64,000 nucleotides of DNA from Acanthornis magna (Eukaryota; Chordata; Aves; Passeriformes; Acanthizidae). Below are positions 63,740 through 64,000 of this stretch, one piece after another. The translations under genes and the position numbers were made by a program. How positions within the stretch are numbered: position 1 is the first letter of the stretch; each line of letters starts with the position of its first letter. Below the pieces are notes generated by a model. It was not told the DNA's origin and did not search any database. It saw only the letters and a program-made list of their open reading frames with translations. The stretch lies in the NCBI GenBank assembly GCA_036785705.1, contig JAWUZG010000135.1, positions 3,410,001 through 3,474,000 on the forward strand, written 5' to 3'.

Positions 63740-64000
63740 ACAATGGCATAATTTTACATGCAGAAGTTTAAATACTGTAAAGTCTGCTCTGTCTTTAGTT
63801 TCTGTGATTTAAGGCATCTGTATCCCCACCTTAAGTTTAAACAGCTACATGCTCTATTAATTCGTTACACTCAAAGGGATTTTGAGATGAATTTTCTAAA
63901 AGCAGCAGGACATTCGGGTTTGGAATCTCTTTTTATTTTATTTAATGCTTTGTTTTAAAAGGGGAAAGAAAAAGGCATTTTTAATGCTTCAAAATCACAT

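Larger units (their letters stand above)
58633..64000. other. Non-coding DNA, no gene recognised
   Basis: Unassigned DNA. It holds the 18-bp direct repeat pair at 59,546 and 60,574, a chain of short minus-strand frames between them, a GC-richer block at 62,740-63,130 with a 131-codon minus-strand frame lacking any recognised motif, a 9-bp-stem palindrome at 63,096-63,115 and a 32-bp duplication at 63,676-63,739. Confidence 0.55.

Noticed and set aside
1..64000. tRNA, rRNA, microRNA, CRISPR, prokaryotic operons and intact endogenous retroviruses
   Set aside because: Looked for by eye on both strands; no tRNA B-box context, no direct-repeat/spacer array, no gag-pol-env blocks and no ribosome-binding-site-led gene clusters were found.

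Overview
The window looks like vertebrate nuclear DNA, most probably from a bird. It is AT-rich and CpG-poor. It has no long open reading frames: the longest are about 150 codons, roughly what chance gives in 64 kb. Its recognisable transposons are almost all CR1 LINE fragments, several ending in the ATTCTGTG-type terminal repeat that marks avian/reptilian CR1. I saw no SINEs, L1, bacterial-style genes, operons, CRISPR arrays, tRNA or rRNA genes. The species, chromosome and host gene cannot be told from the sequence.

Layout. Positions 1-7,580 show no gene. At 7,586-7,870 lies a short open frame without ATG that carries a cysteine cluster, just upstream of the best-preserved element of the window, a 5'-truncated CR1 (about 8,120-9,463, + strand) with recognisable but broken reverse transcriptase. 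A second, older CR1 3' part lies at about 12,640-13,185. From 13,190 to 22,470 there are only simple repeats and unassigned DNA. A diverged antisense CR1 end (22,478-22,600) is followed by a purine/poly-G tract and a small CpG-rich patch (22,785-23,120). CR1 tails occur at 29,590-29,669 (+) and 30,921-30,985 (-). The 36,775-37,065 (-), 37,353-37,511 (+) and 40,560-40,910 (+) pieces are older CR1 relics. A composite repeat lies at 58,080-58,632.

Possible host-gene content is limited to two weak candidates on the + strand. One is a 114-nt symmetric exon at 57,343-57,456 with a strong polypyrimidine/AG acceptor. The other is a weaker terminal-exon candidate at 20,621-20,751 ending beside an AATAAA. 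If either is real, most of the window is intron of a long + strand gene; otherwise it is intergenic. I recognised no protein family for either.

I did not find a convincing new biological system. The observations most worth checking are the 57.3 kb exon candidate, an 18-bp perfect direct repeat flanking about 1 kb with chained minus-strand open frames (59,546-60,591), the CpG-rich patch, the cysteine-rich frame and a three-CCAAT cluster containing a perfect inverted repeat (19,744-19,790).
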